A stretch of DNA of 64,000 bases from Parasalinivibrio latis (GTDB lineage: Bacteria; Pseudomonadota; Gammaproteobacteria; Enterobacterales; Vibrionaceae). Below, piece after piece: positions 52,096 through 60,824 of this stretch (position 1 is its first letter; the number at the start of each line of letters is the position of its first letter). A program made the translations under genes and the position numbers. The notes beneath the pieces are model-generated. The model was not told where the DNA came from and did no database searches. It saw nothing but the letters and a program-made list of their open reading frames with translations. Where the stretch lies: the NCBI RefSeq assembly GCF_036825535.1, contig NZ_CP098813.1, forward strand, positions 1,178,001 to 1,242,000. The letters are read 5' to 3'.

Positions 52096-52575
52096 ATGAA
52101 AATCAGCAGACCAAACCGTATTACGCGCAGTTACACGCAAACACTGGTTGCCCCACCAGAGAAGGTAATGCCGCTTTTGTGCCCGGTGATGGAAGCAGAA
52201 TGGATTGAAGGTTGGGATCCGGTTGTTGTACTGACGGATTCCGGTGTCGTTGAGCCAGGCTGTGTTTTTGTCACTGAAGCCGAACCTGAAAATGCCGTAT
52301 GGTTTGTCACTGAGCATGACGTAACAAACGGCCGGGTTGAAATGGTAAAAATTACTCCGGGAGTTACCGCATGTAAGTTGACTATTGATGTGCGTTCAAA
52401 CGGTCAAGGTTCAGATGCAGACGTCTGCTACAGCTATACGAGTCTTGGCCCTGTAGGCGATGCGTTTATTACCGCATTTACAGAAGAACACTATCTCCAG
52501 TCGATGCAGGATTGGGAGGCGCGGATAAACCACTACCTCCTGAATGGTAATATGCTTATATCCAATTCTCTCTGA
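52096..52575 (+). CDS. SRPBCC-type (START/Bet v 1-like) protein
   Basis: 159 aa, one predicted helix-grip domain (LVAPPEKVMPLLCPV at the start, EWIEGWDP, and a C-terminal long helix). SRPBCC proteins bind hydrophobic ligands; function unknown. AGGGGAGAG precedes the ATG. It converges on the DedA gene. Confidence 0.75.
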   Translation: MKISRPNRITRSYTQTLVAPPEKVMPLLCPVMEAEWIEGWDPVVVLTDSGVVEPGCVFVTEAEPENAVWFVTEHDVTNGRVEMVKITPGVTACKLTIDVRSNGQGSDADVCYSYTSLGPVGDAFITAFTEEHYLQSMQDWEARINHYLLNGNMLISNSL

Positions 52576-52608
52576 ACTACGCACCTTGAAGAGGTTTGGG
52601 CAGTAGTC

Positions 52609-53217
52609 CTAGCGGCGCTTTTGCCGCCAGCTGATCAACAATGTACAGATAAGGCTGACAACTACCGCGGCGATGATTGCCCAGCTTGTTAGCCGGTTAT
52701 GATGATAAAAGTTCATCAATGGGGCCATTTCGCCTTGTAAAAATACAGGACCCAAACCAAATATGGCGACCCAGATCAGGGTAGCCAGGAAGTTGCCGGT
52801 AAAAAACTTAGCAGCGGGCATTTGGCCGATCCCACAACCCAGGCAAATAAACTGCTTAATTCCTTCAACAAAACGGCTGACTAGCAGTGCCTTAATGCCG
52901 TATCTCTCAATAAAGCCGTGTAAACGCAGCTCAGTAGCCGGTTTTATCCAGCCTTTTTTAAGCAATATATGGCCGAACTTCTGTCCGAGGACGTAACCGG
53001 CTGTATTACCACAAAAGGCACTGACTGCAGCGACGGTTAGCACCAGTGGCAGCGACATTTTGCCAGCCGCCGCCAGCAGTGCAGCAACAATGAGCAATGA
53101 CTGCCCGGGTGCAGGAATCCCAATACCTTCAACAGCGATCGCCAAAGCCATAACCAGATAGCCATATTGCTGTAAAAGGGGAGTCATGTCAGAAATGAGG
53201 TGTTCAAGTGATGCCAT
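52609..53217 (-). CDS. DedA-family inner-membrane protein
   Basis: 202 aa from the ATG at 53217 (an in-frame ATG at 53280 would add 21 residues without membrane character). DedA features: EGIGIPAPGQSLL near the N-terminus, GNTAGYVLGQKFG, and SRFVEGIKQF where many members have a basic F-x-PGxR. Several helices follow. DedA proteins act as lipid scramblases or flippases, for example of undecaprenyl phosphate, and depend on the proton gradient. The R-to-K change in the conserved motif may mark a subgroup. Confidence 0.85.
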   Translation of the reverse strand: MASLEHLISDMTPLLQQYGYLVMALAIAVEGIGIPAPGQSLLIVAALLAAAGKMSLPLVLTVAAVSAFCGNTAGYVLGQKFGHILLKKGWIKPATELRLHGFIERYGIKALLVSRFVEGIKQFICLGCGIGQMPAAKFFTGNFLATLIWVAIFGLGPVFLQGEMAPLMNFYHHNRLTSWAIIAAVVVSLICTLLISWRQKRR

Positions 53218-53290
53218 GCTATTGACCAAAATACGGGAGGTTTGTGCGCCAGACGTCTCACCGGTTCCTTGGCGGGGCAATACTGGATTT

Positions 53291-53304
53291 ATACCAATTG
53301 GTAT
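53291..53304. repeat. Palindrome ATACCAATTGGTAT
   Basis: Perfect 14-bp palindrome between the DedA and trpB genes. The inner ACCAATTGGT recurs 98 bp away at 53391-53400, inside the last codons of trpB. They may be end remnants of a small repeat element or chance. Confidence 0.4.
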
Positions 53305-53336
53305 TATAAAACGAAAAGGATAGAGTATTTACAAGA

Positions 53337-53370
53337 TAAAATAAATGCCGCCATTTAATAGGCGGCATTT
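53337..53370 (-). terminator. Intrinsic terminator of trpB
   Basis: 10-bp stem AAATGCCGCC / GGCGGCATTT with an 8-nt loop and a T-rich tail on the minus strand, 17 bp after the trpB stop. Confidence 0.85.
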
Positions 53371-53386
53371 ATGTATGCTTCAGGGC

Positions 53387-54610
53387 TTACACCAATTGGT
53401 CTATGCCGTACTGGTTTCCGTATTGTTCCACGACAAAGTCGATGTCTTTGTCTCCTCGGCCAGAAAGATTAATAAGGATTGAGCCTCTCTCTCCGGATTT
53501 TGCCAGTTTTAATGCATATGCCAGTGCGTGGGAGGATTCGATAGCAGGGATAATTCCCTCAAGACGTGAAAGCTCAAAAAACGCATCAATCGCTTCATCG
53601 TCAGATACCGTCCCGTAATTTACGCGACCGATGTCTTTTAGGTGGCTGTGCTGTGGTCCGACCGAGGGGTAATCGAGGCCACTTGCAACTGAGTAGACTT
53701 CCTGAGGCTCACCTTGCTCGTCTTTGAGCATGTAAGACTTGAAGCCGTGCATGACACCCGGCTCACCTAATGTCAGGGTTGCAGCGTGTTCACCGGCCTC
53801 TGTCAATGAGCGGCCAGCAGGCTCTGCACCGTGGATCTTAACGCCTTCATCTTCAAGGAAAGCGGTAAACAGGCCCATCGCGTTTGAACCGCCCCCCACA
53901 CAGGCTACCAGGTTACCGGGCAGGGAGCCGGTCATTTCCTGGAACTGCTCACGGGCTTCGTTGCCGATAATTGACTGGAAATCGCGAACCATCATTGGGA
54001 ACGGGTGAGGGCCAACCACCGAGCCTATCGCGTAAAGCTGATTGATGGGGTCTTTCATATAGGCTTCGAAAGCGGCATCTACAGCTTCTTTGAGGGTCTT
54101 TCGACCATGGGTGGCAGGTATTACATTGGCGCCTAGAATACGCATACGAACAACGTTCGGGTGTTCTTTGCGTATGTCTACCTCACCCATGTAGATATCA
54201 CATTCCAGCCCCACCAGTGCTGCTGCAGTTGCCAGGGCGACACCGTGCTGGCCAGCACCGGTTTCAGCAATCAGCTTGGTTTTACCCATCTTCTTTGCAA
54301 GCAGTGCTTCACCAAGGCAATGGTTGATTTTGTGTGCACCAGTATGGTTAAGGTCTTCGCGCTTCAGGTAGATATCGGTACCGTATTTTGCTGACAGGTT
54401 TTCGGCGTGGAAGATTGGGCTGGGACGACCAACAAAATGTTTGTAGAGACGGGCAAGTTCAACTTTGAACGCCGGGTCATTGCGGCATTCGTCATAGGCG
54501 GCAGCAATTTCTGTCATAATTGTTTCTAGCTGGGGTGGGATAAAGCTGCCACCGTACTCACCAAAATATCCCTGGGCGTCCGGCATTGGATGTTCAAACG
54601 TATTCTGCAT
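53387..54610 (-). CDS. trpB: Tryptophan synthase beta subunit, orphan copy
   Basis: 407 aa PLP enzyme that joins indole and serine to form tryptophan. PLP lysine K94 in TGAHKIN; the phosphate loop GGGSNAMG and the catalytic Glu region AETGAGQHG are present. It is like the TrpB1 type that normally pairs with TrpA. No trpA or other trp gene is adjacent, and it has its own terminator, so it is probably a second, stand-alone copy, perhaps to salvage indole. A LysR-type regulator lies 0.8 kb upstream, separated by a small gene. Confidence 0.93.
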   Translation of the reverse strand: MQNTFEHPMPDAQGYFGEYGGSFIPPQLETIMTEIAAAYDECRNDPAFKVELARLYKHFVGRPSPIFHAENLSAKYGTDIYLKREDLNHTGAHKINHCLGEALLAKKMGKTKLIAETGAGQHGVALATAAALVGLECDIYMGEVDIRKEHPNVVRMRILGANVIPATHGRKTLKEAVDAAFEAYMKDPINQLYAIGSVVGPHPFPMMVRDFQSIIGNEAREQFQEMTGSLPGNLVACVGGGSNAMGLFTAFLEDEGVKIHGAEPAGRSLTEAGEHAATLTLGEPGVMHGFKSYMLKDEQGEPQEVYSVASGLDYPSVGPQHSHLKDIGRVNYGTVSDDEAIDAFFELSRLEGIIPAIESSHALAYALKLAKSGERGSILINLSGRGDKDIDFVVEQYGNQYGIDQLV

Positions 54611-54755
54611 GTCTATCTCCTTGTTTTTTCTTGCTGGAGAACAATTTCCCTATCGATTTCAGAATTCGTTTATACCGGGATTAATCGGGGTGGGACATAG
54701 CCAATGTCAAGATTTGTGACCGCCCCGAGACAAGATCAAGGCTGATAATGCGGAT

Positions 54756-54792
54756 AAAAAAACACCGTCATCGCTTCTCCTCAATGACGGTG
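54756..54792 (-). terminator. Intrinsic terminator of the DUF1127-type gene
   Basis: 9-bp stem CACCGTCAT / ATGACGGTG, 12-nt loop, seven T on the minus strand, 56 bp after the gene's stop. It also insulates trpB from read-through. Confidence 0.88.
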
Positions 54793-54847
54793 CAACACAC
54801 AACAGGAAATGGTATCTGCGGACAGAAATTCGGTATATGTATTTGAT

Positions 54848-55087
54848 TTATGGTTTCTTTTTCTCCAAAAGCGCGATTTGTTTTTTCACCTGTTCCTCAG
54901 TCAGTCCTACGTCCTTCAGAAAGTCTGGGTCGCTGATTCTGGATTTCAGTTCATGGATCTGTTTTTGACGTTTACTGGTCTGTGACCAAGAAACATAAAT
55001 TTGTTCAGCAAACAAGCGAGGGGTATTGAATGCCATCTTGATGGCTCGAACCGCATTCTCGTGAAACAAAAGTGTGGTCTTTTCCAT
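54848..55087 (-). CDS. DUF1127-like small protein
   Basis: 79 aa, basic. C-terminal LKSRISDPDFLKDVGLTEEQV matches the DUF1127 pattern (YjiS-like) of small proteins of unknown function, some linked to phosphate or RNA turnover. GGGAGG precedes the ATG and a strong terminator follows, so it is a separate transcript. Confidence 0.8.
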   Translation of the reverse strand: MEKTTLLFHENAVRAIKMAFNTPRLFAEQIYVSWSQTSKRQKQIHELKSRISDPDFLKDVGLTEEQVKKQIALLEKKKP

Positions 55088-55431
55088 AATGTTTTCCTCC
55101 CTTGGTTGATTTATGTGACTACTATCACCCCAAAGTTGGATTCAGAATAACGAATAGTTCTTACATCATTCATCAATATTGCTTATGTATTCTTTTATGG
55201 GCTTGAGTATCAATAATCTTGGTGACTTAACACCATGATATCTAAGGATATCTATGGGAACTCAACCAGTGTTGAGTTCAGGCTTCTTTATTATCAATTG
55301 CTTATGTACCTGATGAAAAAACAGAAGTTTAGCGAAAAGAGGCGTGGATTTGGGGCAGAGTTGACATGAGTGAAGTTATACTGATAAACATTGTTAATAC
55401 AATGTTGCTTAACCATAAACGAGGCTGAACT
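55088..55431. promoter_or_regulatory. Structured divergent intergenic region
   Basis: 344 bp between divergent genes. Contents: a perfect hairpin at 55258-55279 (GAACTCAAC / GTTGAGTTC, loop CAGT) followed by a T-rich stretch; the 12-mer ATTGCTTATGTA twice, at 55178-55189 and 55297-55308; and a GATATC pair near 55238-55252. A small RNA or complex regulator site is possible but not shown. Confidence 0.4.
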
Positions 55432-56298
55432 ATGCAGAATCTGGATCTTGATCAGCTCAGAACCTTGGTTGCCATTCACGATTGCGGAAATTTTAACGCT
55501 GCAGCTGAAACGGTATACCGCACCCAGTCTGCCGTCAGCATGCAGATGAAAAAACTGGAAGAAAAACTCGATGTCGCTTTGTTTGAAAAACAGGGTCGGA
55601 GTTATACCTTTACAGCCCAGGGGATGCAGCTGGTCAGCTATGCGAGACAGATGCTCGCTTTAAATGATGAGGTTGTTGCAGCATTCAGCAGCCCGGAAAT
55701 TGGCGGAGAAGTGAAAATTGGTGTTTGCGACGACTACGTTGAACAGGCAACAATGTCTTATCTTTCCGCATTTACCCGCTCTTACCCCAGTGTACAACTG
55801 TCGATTTTCAGTAATAACAGCCGACGCCTTGCCACCATGCTCCAGCGGGGGGAAATTGACCTGGCTCTTGTCAATGTACATGAAGAGTTGTGGCATGCAG
55901 AGGTGTTACACCATGAGTCATTGGCTTGGGTGAAAGCCCGTGATACGGAATTTCCGTCAACTAAACCCATTCCGCTGGCGATTGAACGGAACTGTCGTTG
56001 GGGGCGTCTTGCAGTTGAAAGATTGGAAAATGCCGGTATCCCGTTCAGGGTTGTGGTGCACTCAGCTGACTTCCAGGGATTACAGGCTGCGGTAAAAGCG
56101 GGTATGGCTGTTGCGCTGGTTGCGAAAAGTTCAGTCTCGGAACCCCTTGAGGTGATGGACTTACTGGCTTCACGCATCGCCCCACACATTGTCGCAGTGG
56201 GGCTGATGGTTAAATCCGGGGCTACATCTCCGGCTGTATTGGCCTTGGCTTCACAAATTCGGCAGTGGTACCAACATCTTGATATGTCTGTGGCGTAA
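55432..56298 (+). CDS. LysR-family transcriptional regulator
   Basis: 288 aa. HTH at about 15-60 (GNFNAAAETVYRTQSAVSMQM) and a substrate-binding effector domain. GAGG precedes the ATG. Divergent from the DUF1127-like gene; neither that gene nor trpB is clearly its target. An amino-acid-related role is only suggested by the nearby orphan trpB. Confidence 0.88.
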   Translation: MQNLDLDQLRTLVAIHDCGNFNAAAETVYRTQSAVSMQMKKLEEKLDVALFEKQGRSYTFTAQGMQLVSYARQMLALNDEVVAAFSSPEIGGEVKIGVCDDYVEQATMSYLSAFTRSYPSVQLSIFSNNSRRLATMLQRGEIDLALVNVHEELWHAEVLHHESLAWVKARDTEFPSTKPIPLAIERNCRWGRLAVERLENAGIPFRVVVHSADFQGLQAAVKAGMAVALVAKSSVSEPLEVMDLLASRIAPHIVAVGLMVKSGATSPAVLALASQIRQWYQHLDMSVA

Positions 56299-56303
56299 CT
56301 GGA

Positions 56304-56489
56304 TTAAGGCTTGGACAGTTTTTTGTATTTGAAGGGGATAAATGTTCCGGGGGAAGAGTCACTCGCAGTTTCAGCGATAAAGGATGTGACGACAATTTCG
56401 TTGTCGGTTTCGAATTTTAGGTGAAACTGACATCGTCTCCTGCGGGCAGCTGAGAGTTGGTGTTGCCTGCGGTGTTTACTCATAGCCAT
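56304..56489 (-). CDS. Small basic hypothetical protein
   Basis: 61 aa from the ATG at 56489, with AAAGG 8 nt upstream. Basic N-terminus (SKHRRQHQLSAARRRR) and a beta-type C-terminal half (CQFHLKFETDNEIVVTSFI). The stop is 5 bp from the convergent LysR stop. I do not recognise the family. The good ribosome site and tight packing favour a real gene, but no homology is visible. Confidence 0.4.
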   Translation of the reverse strand: MAMSKHRRQHQLSAARRRRCQFHLKFETDNEIVVTSFIAETASDSSPGTFIPFKYKKLSKP

Positions 56490-56760
56490 GGGATAACCTT
56501 TAATTTGGGTTTGTACCAGTGGGCATTCCCCGACAGAAGGGAGCACTTACCGTCCTGTTGGGCTCCGGGTCTATCAAATCCTGACCCTTTTATTCTTGCA
56601 GGAAATGTCCCACCCATTTTTGATCCTGATTCGGGTCTTGGCTACTGATAATTCACGTTTTATGAAAAACAATACGGGATTCACGATCAGGCTCGGCATA
56701 AGGCACCCAATTAAGGCACCTCATATTGCACACAAATCAAACAGGAAGACGGTTTTCCGA

Positions 56761-57462
56761 TTACATAAAATCGGCCACTGATTCCACGCTTATCGCGTCA
56801 TGGCGCCAGTGCTCGACAGCGGCTTCTACTATGCGTCCTTGCTGATCTGTGTTAATGCGTTGGATGCGCATAGCAGGCGTGCCATCTGTGGCATGGAGGG
56901 AAGCAGCCGTCTCTTCAATCAGCGATGTATTGGCAATGGTGTAGCGGGTACTGGCATAGGTTACGTCGAAATGGGTATCAAAAATCTCCCCTAACGGCTG
57001 GGTTAAATCGAGATCCAACAACCCTGGGAAAACATCTTTCCGAATGTAATGGGTCACAGTGCAGACTGGACGTCCATCCAATTCATGCAGGCGTTGTATC
57101 CTGAATATTTCCTGCATGGGGGGCAAAGCCAATAAAAGGGTAGCCGCTTTGTCTGCCAGCATTTTCTTTGCTTCAGTCACGACGGTTTTGACTTTGCGGT
57201 TCTGACGGTCAGCCAATTCACGCAAAGAGATTGGTTTGGAAGGGTCGTAGATCAGGGGAGAGGGAGAAACAAACCAGCCACGGCGGTCTTCACGGTATAT
57301 CACACCATCAGCTTCAAGCAGAGCTAACGCCTCACGTAGGGTAACCCGTGTGGTGGAAAACAGTTCTGCCAGTTGCCGCTCGGCAGGAAGACGAAAGCCG
57401 GGTTGCAATATCCCGGCTTCTATTTGTTCGTAAAGTGCTTTTTTAATAGTGATGTATTGCAC
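56761..57462 (-). CDS. GntR-family regulator with UTRA domain
   Basis: 233 aa if started at GTG 57462 (VQYITIKKALYEQIEAG is the usual N-terminus); the in-frame TTG at 57534 runs through a large hairpin and is unlikely. Winged helix at about 5-70 (AELFSTTRVTLREALALLEADGVIYRE) and a UTRA effector domain (about 90-225, with LHELDGRPVCTVTHYI). UTRA regulators respond to sugars, amino acids or phosphonates. It follows nupC on the same strand and may control nucleoside or another uptake; evidence is positional only. Confidence 0.83.
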   Translation of the reverse strand: MQYITIKKALYEQIEAGILQPGFRLPAERQLAELFSTTRVTLREALALLEADGVIYREDRRGWFVSPSPLIYDPSKPISLRELADRQNRKVKTVVTEAKKMLADKAATLLLALPPMQEIFRIQRLHELDGRPVCTVTHYIRKDVFPGLLDLDLTQPLGEIFDTHFDVTYASTRYTIANTSLIEETAASLHATDGTPAMRIQRINTDQQGRIVEAAVEHWRHDAISVESVADFM

Positions 57463-57518
57463 AGTAAGTCTTTCTCTGGCGGAGGTTTTTAAGGTTGTCT
57501 TTGCCCATCTTGCCAGAG

Positions 57519-57555
57519 CCCCCGGCAAGGTCAACTGCTTTGACCTTGCTGGGGG
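57519..57555. repeat. 16-bp-stem inverted repeat between nupC and GntR genes
   Basis: CCCCCGGCAAGGTCAA pairs with TTGACCTTGCTGGGGG over the 5-nt loop CTGCT; one G-T pair. No T-run on either strand. It could be a factor-dependent terminator, a processing hairpin or a regulator site. Confidence 0.75.
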
Positions 57556-57578
57556 AGTTAAGAGCTGGATAACCCCGA

Positions 57579-58769
57579 TTAGATCATGATGCTGGCAATC
57601 ATGGCTGACAGCACGCTTACCAGGGTTGAGCCGTAAAGCAGGCGAAGGCCAAAGCGTGCAACCATATTTCCTTTTTCTTCATTCACGCCTTTCACTGCAC
57701 CGGCGATGATGCCGATAGAGCTGAAGTTTGCAAAGGAGACTAGGAAGATAGAGATGATACCTACAGTATGCGGTGTCAGGGTTGCGAGTTGGTCTTTCAG
57801 GGACATCATGGCAACGAATTCATTGGCAACCAGTTTTGTCGCCATAATGCTGCCTGCCTGGAGAGCTTCACTTGCAGGTACGCCCATCAACCAAGCGATA
57901 GGGTAGAACACATAGCCAATCATGTCCTGGAAGCTGATACCGAAAGCAGCACTGCAGCCCTTGTTAATCATGGCAATCAGCGCAATAAAGCCTACCAGCA
58001 TTGCAGCGACGATAACGGCAACCTTGAAACCGGTGATGATGTATTCACCAAGCATTTCAAAGAAGGTCAGTTTTTCAACACTGTCTGTGTTCATCAGTTC
58101 ATCGAAGTTCACTTCCGCTTCATGGTCGTACGGGTTAATAATCGACAAGATAATAAAGGTGCTGAACATGTTAAGGATCAGGGCAGCTACCACAAACTTG
58201 GGGTCGATGAGCTGCATGTAAGAGCCTACGATAGACATTGAAACGGTCGACATGGCAGTCGCCGCCAGCGTGTACATACGACGCTCCGACATCTTGCCCA
58301 GGATGTCTTTATAGGTAATGAAGTTCTCAGACTGGCCAACCATCAACGCACTGATGGCGTTGAATGATTCAAGCTTGCCCATTCCGTTCACTTTCGAAAG
58401 CAAGAAGCCGATACACTGGATAACAACAGGCAGCACGCGGATATGCTGCAAAATACCAATCAATGCGGAGATGAACACGATTGGCATCAAAACCTGAAGG
58501 AAGAAACTGAACTGACTGTTATTGAGCAGTCCGCCGAAGACGAAGTTGGTTCCCTCTGAGGCGTAAGCCATCAGTCCGTCAAAAGCGTTGGCAAATTCGG
58601 TAACAATACCGGTACCGGCGGTTGAATTAAGCAGGAACCACGCGATACCCAATTCAATAACAAGTAATTGAATGATATAGCGAATTCTAATGCTCTTTCG
58701 ATCTTTGCTAGCCAGTAACGCCAATGCGGCGATAACAACCAGGCCCAAAACAAAGTGTAAGTAAGACAT
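57579..58769 (-). CDS. nupC: NupC-family nucleoside transporter (CNT)
   Basis: 396 aa, about ten membrane helices. The family core is clear (FNAISALMVGQSENFITYKD, then GSIMATKLVANEFVAMMSL, then FANFSSIGII). It imports nucleosides with H+ or Na+. A CRP-like site precedes it, as expected for nucleoside uptake genes. Pyrimidine or purine preference cannot be read reliably. Confidence 0.93.
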   Translation of the reverse strand: MSYLHFVLGLVVIAALALLASKDRKSIRIRYIIQLLVIELGIAWFLLNSTAGTGIVTEFANAFDGLMAYASEGTNFVFGGLLNNSQFSFFLQVLMPIVFISALIGILQHIRVLPVVIQCIGFLLSKVNGMGKLESFNAISALMVGQSENFITYKDILGKMSERRMYTLAATAMSTVSMSIVGSYMQLIDPKFVVAALILNMFSTFIILSIINPYDHEAEVNFDELMNTDSVEKLTFFEMLGEYIITGFKVAVIVAAMLVGFIALIAMINKGCSAAFGISFQDMIGYVFYPIAWLMGVPASEALQAGSIMATKLVANEFVAMMSLKDQLATLTPHTVGIISIFLVSFANFSSIGIIAGAVKGVNEEKGNMVARFGLRLLYGSTLVSVLSAMIASIMI

Positions 58770-58840
58770 GGGTAGAGTGATTCCTGATAGCGGTTACATT
58801 CAAAGTTGTGATGAATTATCTACGCTTTATTACATAAAAA

Positions 58841-58856
58841 AGTGATTAAAATCTCA
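58841..58856. promoter_or_regulatory. CRP-like site upstream of nupC
   Basis: AGTGA-TTAAAA-TCTCA, one mismatch in each half of TGTGA-N6-TCACA, centred about 80 bp upstream of the nupC ATG. Nucleoside transporter genes in related bacteria are CRP and CytR controlled. Confidence 0.5.
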
Positions 58857-59042
58857 TTTATTCTGCAATAGGGAAGGCGCTTGCACTAAATGGCCAAAAT
58901 TTGTGCTTGGAGGGAGGGTTAACCGGTTGTTTTTTGGCTGTATAAATCAGGCAATAGATAATTCTGAAATTTGAAATTCCGGACGTGGACAGTAAGAAGC
59001 TGTCTTACATCCATGCAGGGCGACCTCTAAGACCGTACCGGG

Positions 59043-59624
59043 TTACTGAGAAACGGGAAAACGCTGCAATACCAGCATCAGCATGCGGCAATCATCTCCC
59101 TGACTGGCGTCCTCTGTCTCGGGAGGTGCCATCTCTTGTTCGACAATGACTTTCAGGTTGTTGCTGCTGGACAACCACAGTCGGACTGTAGAATCTGTGG
59201 CAGGTGTACGAGTGACAAAGAGACACAGGTACCCGGTTTCAGATAGGTGATTGCTCAGTCTGTTAAGGAGAGCCAGTTCGTTTTCCCTGGATTCTTTGTC
59301 GAAGTGAAACACAGCATCAAGGACAATAATGTCGAACTCACCTTGAGGCTGGAACTCAAAGTAGTCTGCTACCTTGGCATCAATGCTTATACCTTCTTCG
59401 GCTGCTTTCATGATTATGTGTTCAATAGCCGCGGGAGAGCGGTCAACAGCGACAACCGCATACCCGTGGCGGGCGAGCATCAGTGTATCCCGCCCCTGTC
59501 CGCAACCTATGTCCAGTGCAAGGGCTCCCGGTCGGGTGTGGGCTGTTACAAAATGTTCAAAAGCTGGCTCAACACTGCCACACATCCGCGATTTATCATC
59601 ACTTTCCAGATCATATCCTGACAT
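59043..59624 (-). CDS. SAM-dependent methyltransferase (TehB-like)
   Basis: 193 aa class I methyltransferase. Motif I is ALDIGCGQGRDT (about 36-47), then VVAVDRSP for ribose binding and DIIVLDAVFHF as motif IV. The size and GCGQGRD variant resemble TehB-type enzymes that methylate tellurite or selenite, but the substrate is not certain. Stands alone. Confidence 0.85.
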   Translation of the reverse strand: MSGYDLESDDKSRMCGSVEPAFEHFVTAHTRPGALALDIGCGQGRDTLMLARHGYAVVAVDRSPAAIEHIIMKAAEEGISIDAKVADYFEFQPQGEFDIIVLDAVFHFDKESRENELALLNRLSNHLSETGYLCLFVTRTPATDSTVRLWLSSSNNLKVIVEQEMAPPETEDASQGDDCRMLMLVLQRFPVSQ

Positions 59625-59735
59625 ACCTATGGCCTCCTGTTTGTGTGGCTGGTTACTCTCTAATTAAGTAAAGCATGTATTAATCCTGTGAATGTATTTG
59701 TGCTGTGTGTATGGCAGACAATCCTGTTACCCTTC

Positions 59736-59867
59736 AAAGCAATATGCCCGAACCACCTCAAGTTGCTTGATTGAGAACCACTGGATCTTCAAGACTGTGG
59801 CTTGATTGATAGCCAATCAATTCTCGCTGAAGTCGGCACCCGAGGTGATTTGGGTAGACATTGCTTT
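59736..59867. repeat. 132-bp imperfect inverted-repeat element
   Basis: Ends AAAGCAAT (59736-59743) and ATTGCTTT (59860-59867) are perfectly complementary; next, CCCGAACCACCTC (59747-59759) pairs with GAGGTGATTTGGG (59842-59854) at 11 of 13 positions. Inside are smaller repeats such as TTGATTG-N5-CAATCAA. A short T-run follows. It may be a MITE-like dispersed repeat or a structured leader of the following transporter gene. Confidence 0.65.
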
Positions 59868-59885
59868 TTATGAGAAGGATCTCTG

Positions 59886-60746
59886 ATGTTAAAAATATGG
59901 GCACCATTTTTCTTTGTCCTTCTTTGGAGTACGGGATTTATTGGTGCAAAGTTTGGCTTGCCGTATGCAGATCCGGCTACATTCTTGTTTGTCCGGATGA
60001 TTTTTAACATCCTGATGTTTATTGTGCTGATGGCACTACTCAACGCTTCTTACCCCATGGGACGACAAGCTTTTCATGCAATGGTTTCAGGCGTACTTAT
60101 CCATGCTGGTTATCTGGGGGGCGTCTTTGCAGCGATTAACCATGGAATGCCGACAGGCCTGTCTTCGCTTATCGTTGGCACTCAGCCACTGCTAACAGCT
60201 CTCCTTCTTGTCATATTGACCGCCGAAAGATTGAAAAAGTCACAATGGATTGGCTTGGTAATAGGTGTGGTGGGCGTGGCTCTTGTGGTACAGGGTAAAA
60301 TGACCTGGCCTACGTATGCGGATAAAACATGGGCTTACGTGTTTGTTCTCAGCGCGCTGGCAGGTATTACACTTGGGACCCTATACCAAAAGAAATACTG
60401 CCAGGGAATAGAGCTTGTCGGGTGTGCATTCTGGCAATATGTGGCATCTGCTCTTTTCTTGTTTCCGCTCGCATGGACGAATGAAGGTTTGGCAATAGAG
60501 TGGTCAACAACTTTCATTTTGGCGCTGGCATGGTCGGTAGTTGTTCTTTCAGGCGTGGCTGTTTTATTGCTGTTGTACATGATAAGGCAGGGTGCTGCAT
60601 CGAAGGTCACTTCGGTAATGTACCTGGTACCTCCGGTAACCGCTTTCCAGGGATGGCTCTTCTTTGACGAGGCATTTGGCCTTACCGGATTACTCGGGTT
60701 TATGCTGGCCTCCTTGTCTGTATATCTCGTCATGAAAACGGCTTAA
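59886..60746 (+). CDS. EamA-family (DMT) transporter
   Basis: 286 aa with ten membrane helices in two EamA repeats (about 1-135 and 150-285). The family exports or imports amino acids and metabolites; the substrate is unknown. AAGGA precedes the ATG. A long inverted repeat ends 18 bp upstream. Confidence 0.88.
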   Translation: MLKIWAPFFFVLLWSTGFIGAKFGLPYADPATFLFVRMIFNILMFIVLMALLNASYPMGRQAFHAMVSGVLIHAGYLGGVFAAINHGMPTGLSSLIVGTQPLLTALLLVILTAERLKKSQWIGLVIGVVGVALVVQGKMTWPTYADKTWAYVFVLSALAGITLGTLYQKKYCQGIELVGCAFWQYVASALFLFPLAWTNEGLAIEWSTTFILALAWSVVVLSGVAVLLLLYMIRQGAASKVTSVMYLVPPVTAFQGWLFFDEAFGLTGLLGFMLASLSVYLVMKTA

Positions 60747-60824
60747 TACGGTATTTCATGTCCGAAGAGGCCGTAATCTGCTAACATGCGCGGGAATTTT
60801 AGTTATTGAACGAGAGATAACACC

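Noticed and set aside
59736..59867. tRNA or known riboswitch
   Set aside because: No cloverleaf, no TpsiC-like loop, and no conserved core of a riboswitch class I know.
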